A stretch of DNA of 43,550 nucleotides from Deltaproteobacteria bacterium (lineage in GTDB: Bacteria > Desulfobacterota > Desulfobacteria > Desulfobacterales > Desulfosalsimonadaceae), in the NCBI GenBank assembly GCA_013151835.1, contig JAADHK010000069.1:1-43550 (forward strand). The letters run 5' to 3'. The position numbers and the translations under genes are program-made. The notes under the pieces were generated by a model. It ran no database searches. It saw nothing but the letters and a program-made list of their open reading frames with translations, and was not told where the DNA came from. This document shows positions 42,349-43,550 of the stretch, in pieces; positions within the stretch are counted from its first letter, which is position 1, and each line of letters begins with the position of its first letter.

Positions 42349-42565
42349 ACCTGAATTTTGCATGAAAATTGACAAGAACTGTTTTATCAATTGAAAATAA
42401 AGGGATCGCAAGTAATCATCGTATTTTTTTCTTATCAATTTTCACCCGAAGGGCGGGCCGGAGGCTTCCATATGCTGCGTTATTAATGGCTTGAAATAGT
42501 TCACTATGACGTCGCCATTAAATGCCTTGCATATGGAAGCCTCCGACCCGTGCAAAATTCAGGTA
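42349..42565. repeat. 217-bp nested inverted-repeat element
   Basis: Outer repeats ACCTGAATTTTGCA (42349-42362) and TGCAAAATTCAGGT (42552-42565) are perfect. Inside are AAAATTGA/TCAATTTT and a 17-bp perfect pair CGGAGGCTTCCATATGC (42460-42476) with its complement at 42530-42546, enclosing TTAATGGC/GCCATTAA. No ORF is seen. It fills most of the 437-base gap between the cytochrome and the BatE-like gene and is likely a non-autonomous mobile element. Confidence 0.75.
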
Positions 42566-42665
42566 ATATAAATGCACCAACCGCTTGATTTTTGAGGTTT
42601 GGGCAGAGCGAAGCGAAACCCATAGATTATCAAGTGAGACCTGCCCTGAATGGATGGTGTAACCG

Positions 42666-42697
42666 GAGCCGGCGGGAATCCCTCCTCCCGCCGGCTC
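42666..42697. terminator. strong hairpin between convergent genes
   Basis: GAGCCGGCGGGA (42666-42677) and TCCCGCCGGCTC (42686-42697) form a perfect 12-bp GC-rich stem with an 8-base loop. No U tract follows on either strand, so it may be a factor-assisted or bidirectional stop for the cytochrome and BatE-like genes. Confidence 0.5.
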
Positions 42698-42721
42698 ATC
42701 CATCTTAAGGGGTATATCTGA

Positions 42722-43549
42722 TCATCTCACCATTTCCGCGCTTTGGGCCGGAACCCAGCAGGTGCGGCCGTCGGGCAGGCTGACATTAAGCCAGTTCCCC
42801 CTTTTTTCAATCAGCACAAATTCAGTTCCCGCGTGAAGCCGGCGGTCAAAGCTCTTTGCGTACGATTCTCCGTTTCCCTTGCGGGCCGTGACCGATTCGT
42901 CGACAATAACGCCGGGCCGCACCGTCTTTTGGGCGTAAGCCGTTGCGCAAAGGGATGCGCCGAACATGATCGAGATGAAAACAGCCATGTAAAGCAAGGC
43001 CGCAGGCACGGCTTTTTTGAAAAAGCGGCGTCCGGCCGAAAGAATCCAGATCAGGGCAAAGAAGATTTCAAATACGATGATTCTTACGGTAACCGGAAGA
43101 TCGTAGTGCCAGAAAAAAAGCGTCTTAAACACCCGGGTCTCTGTTTTTTCAATGATCCGGTCCTGCCGGGTCGCACGGGCGTAGGCCAGGTTGTCGCGCA
43201 GGTTTTTATCATTGGGGATATATGCCTTTGCCCTGAGATAGTTTAAAATGGCCCGCCCCGTGTCGCCGGCCCGGAAAAAGGCGTTTGCCGTGTTGTAGTA
43301 AAGGCGGCCGTTTTCAATTCCCGTAGGTCCGGTAATCTGTTCGTATGTCATGGCCGCGCGCAGGTAGAGGCTCTTCGCTTTTTCCCGGTCTTTTTGAGCT
43401 GTCCGGTTTGCCTGGAGAAAAATCTCGTTTGCCTTGTAAAACAATGCTGCGGCCTTTGACGGGGCAAGCTGCTTTGCCGCTACCGGCAGACAGAGGATTA
43501 AGGCCGCAAGAATCGCGGATACAAATACGGCAAGGCCCGTGCCTGACAT
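42722..43549 (-). CDS. batE: BatE-like TPR/SH3 membrane protein
   Basis: At least 275 residues, at the right edge (ATG at 43549; an earlier start outside the window is possible). An N-terminal signal/anchor (LAVFVSAILAALILCLPVAA) is followed by TPR-like helices (NGRLYYNTANAFFRAGDTGRAILNYLRAKAYIPND, typical of BatE), two transmembrane helices (IIVFEIFFALIWILSA and AALLYMAVFISIMFGASLCA), and a C-terminal bacterial SH3 domain (VTARKGNGESYAKSF, GNWLNVSLPDGRTCWVP). BatE belongs to aerotolerance/MoxR-Bat operons; the partners BatA-D and MoxR would lie to the right. Confidence 0.8.
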   Translation of the reverse strand: MSGTGLAVFVSAILAALILCLPVAAKQLAPSKAAALFYKANEIFLQANRTAQKDREKAKSLYLRAAMTYEQITGPTGIENGRLYYNTANAFFRAGDTGRAILNYLRAKAYIPNDKNLRDNLAYARATRQDRIIEKTETRVFKTLFFWHYDLPVTVRIIVFEIFFALIWILSAGRRFFKKAVPAALLYMAVFISIMFGASLCATAYAQKTVRPGVIVDESVTARKGNGESYAKSFDRRLHAGTEFVLIEKRGNWLNVSLPDGRTCWVPAQSAEMVR

Positions 43550-43550
43550 G

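Overview
The window looks like a chromosomal segment of a Gram-negative, anaerobic Desulfobacterota (deltaproteobacterial) genome. I infer this from a complete lipid A / outer-membrane biogenesis operon, a TAT-exported superoxide reductase, a split-Soret-type dihaem cytochrome, an NtrC/sigma-54 regulator, an in-frame UGA with a bacterial SECIS-like hairpin, and many small palindromic repeats between genes. No rRNA, tRNA, CRISPR array or transposase gene was recognised. The taxonomic placement is an inference from gene content.

Layout. (1) 1-1.6 kb, minus strand: a BtrH_N/DUF4872-type protein followed by a decayed SagB/nitroreductase-like remnant. (2) 1.6-4.05 kb: lysS with a hairpin against its Shine-Dalgarno site, then a small ORF plus a nucleotidyltransferase. 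(3) 4.08-17.0 kb: the envelope cluster lolC/E-lolD-bamA-skp-lpxD-fabZ-lpxA-lpxI-Gfo/Idh oxidoreductase-[hicB-hicA-BrnA-like]-lpxB-msbA. It covers lipoprotein release, outer-membrane protein assembly, most of lipid A synthesis, and lipid A flipping. A toxin-antitoxin island and a 126-bp palindromic repeat interrupt it. (4) 17.1-25.4 kb: accessory genes (alpha/beta hydrolase, patatin, truncated GMC oxidoreductase, rhlE with a promoter-terminator leader, SEC-C methionine aminopeptidase, superoxide reductase with a repeat-derived tail, AlbA_2/Schlafen-like ATP-binding protein) with several MITE-like repeats. (5) 25.4-30.4 kb: a three-gene operon of an XPB-type helicase and two helicase-associated proteins, the last fused in frame to a PaaI-like hotdog thioesterase. 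(6) 30.4-33.3 kb, minus strand: saccharopine-dehydrogenase-like oxidoreductase and FGGY kinase behind a double inverted-repeat operator candidate. (7) 33.4-36.7 kb: a decayed zone (methyltransferase and lemA remnants, repeats) around a membrane protein/histidine kinase pair. (8) 36.7-42.3 kb: YeiH-type exporter, OprD-like porin and NtrC-like regulator on the minus strand. Divergent from the regulator is a sigma-54 promoter candidate leading to a split-Soret cytochrome gene with an in-frame TGA. (9) 42.7-43.55 kb, minus strand: a BatE-like TPR/SH3 protein at the edge.

The two strongest discovery candidates are the split-Soret cytochrome at 41417-42283, read here as a selenoprotein (UGA at codon 74; a 7-bp hairpin starting 16 nt after it with a G in the AGTT loop), together with its apparent sigma-54/NtrC control, and the XPB helicase operon whose last protein carries a thioesterase domain. 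The leader-terminator in front of rhlE and the toxin-antitoxin module inside the lipid A operon are also worth following up.
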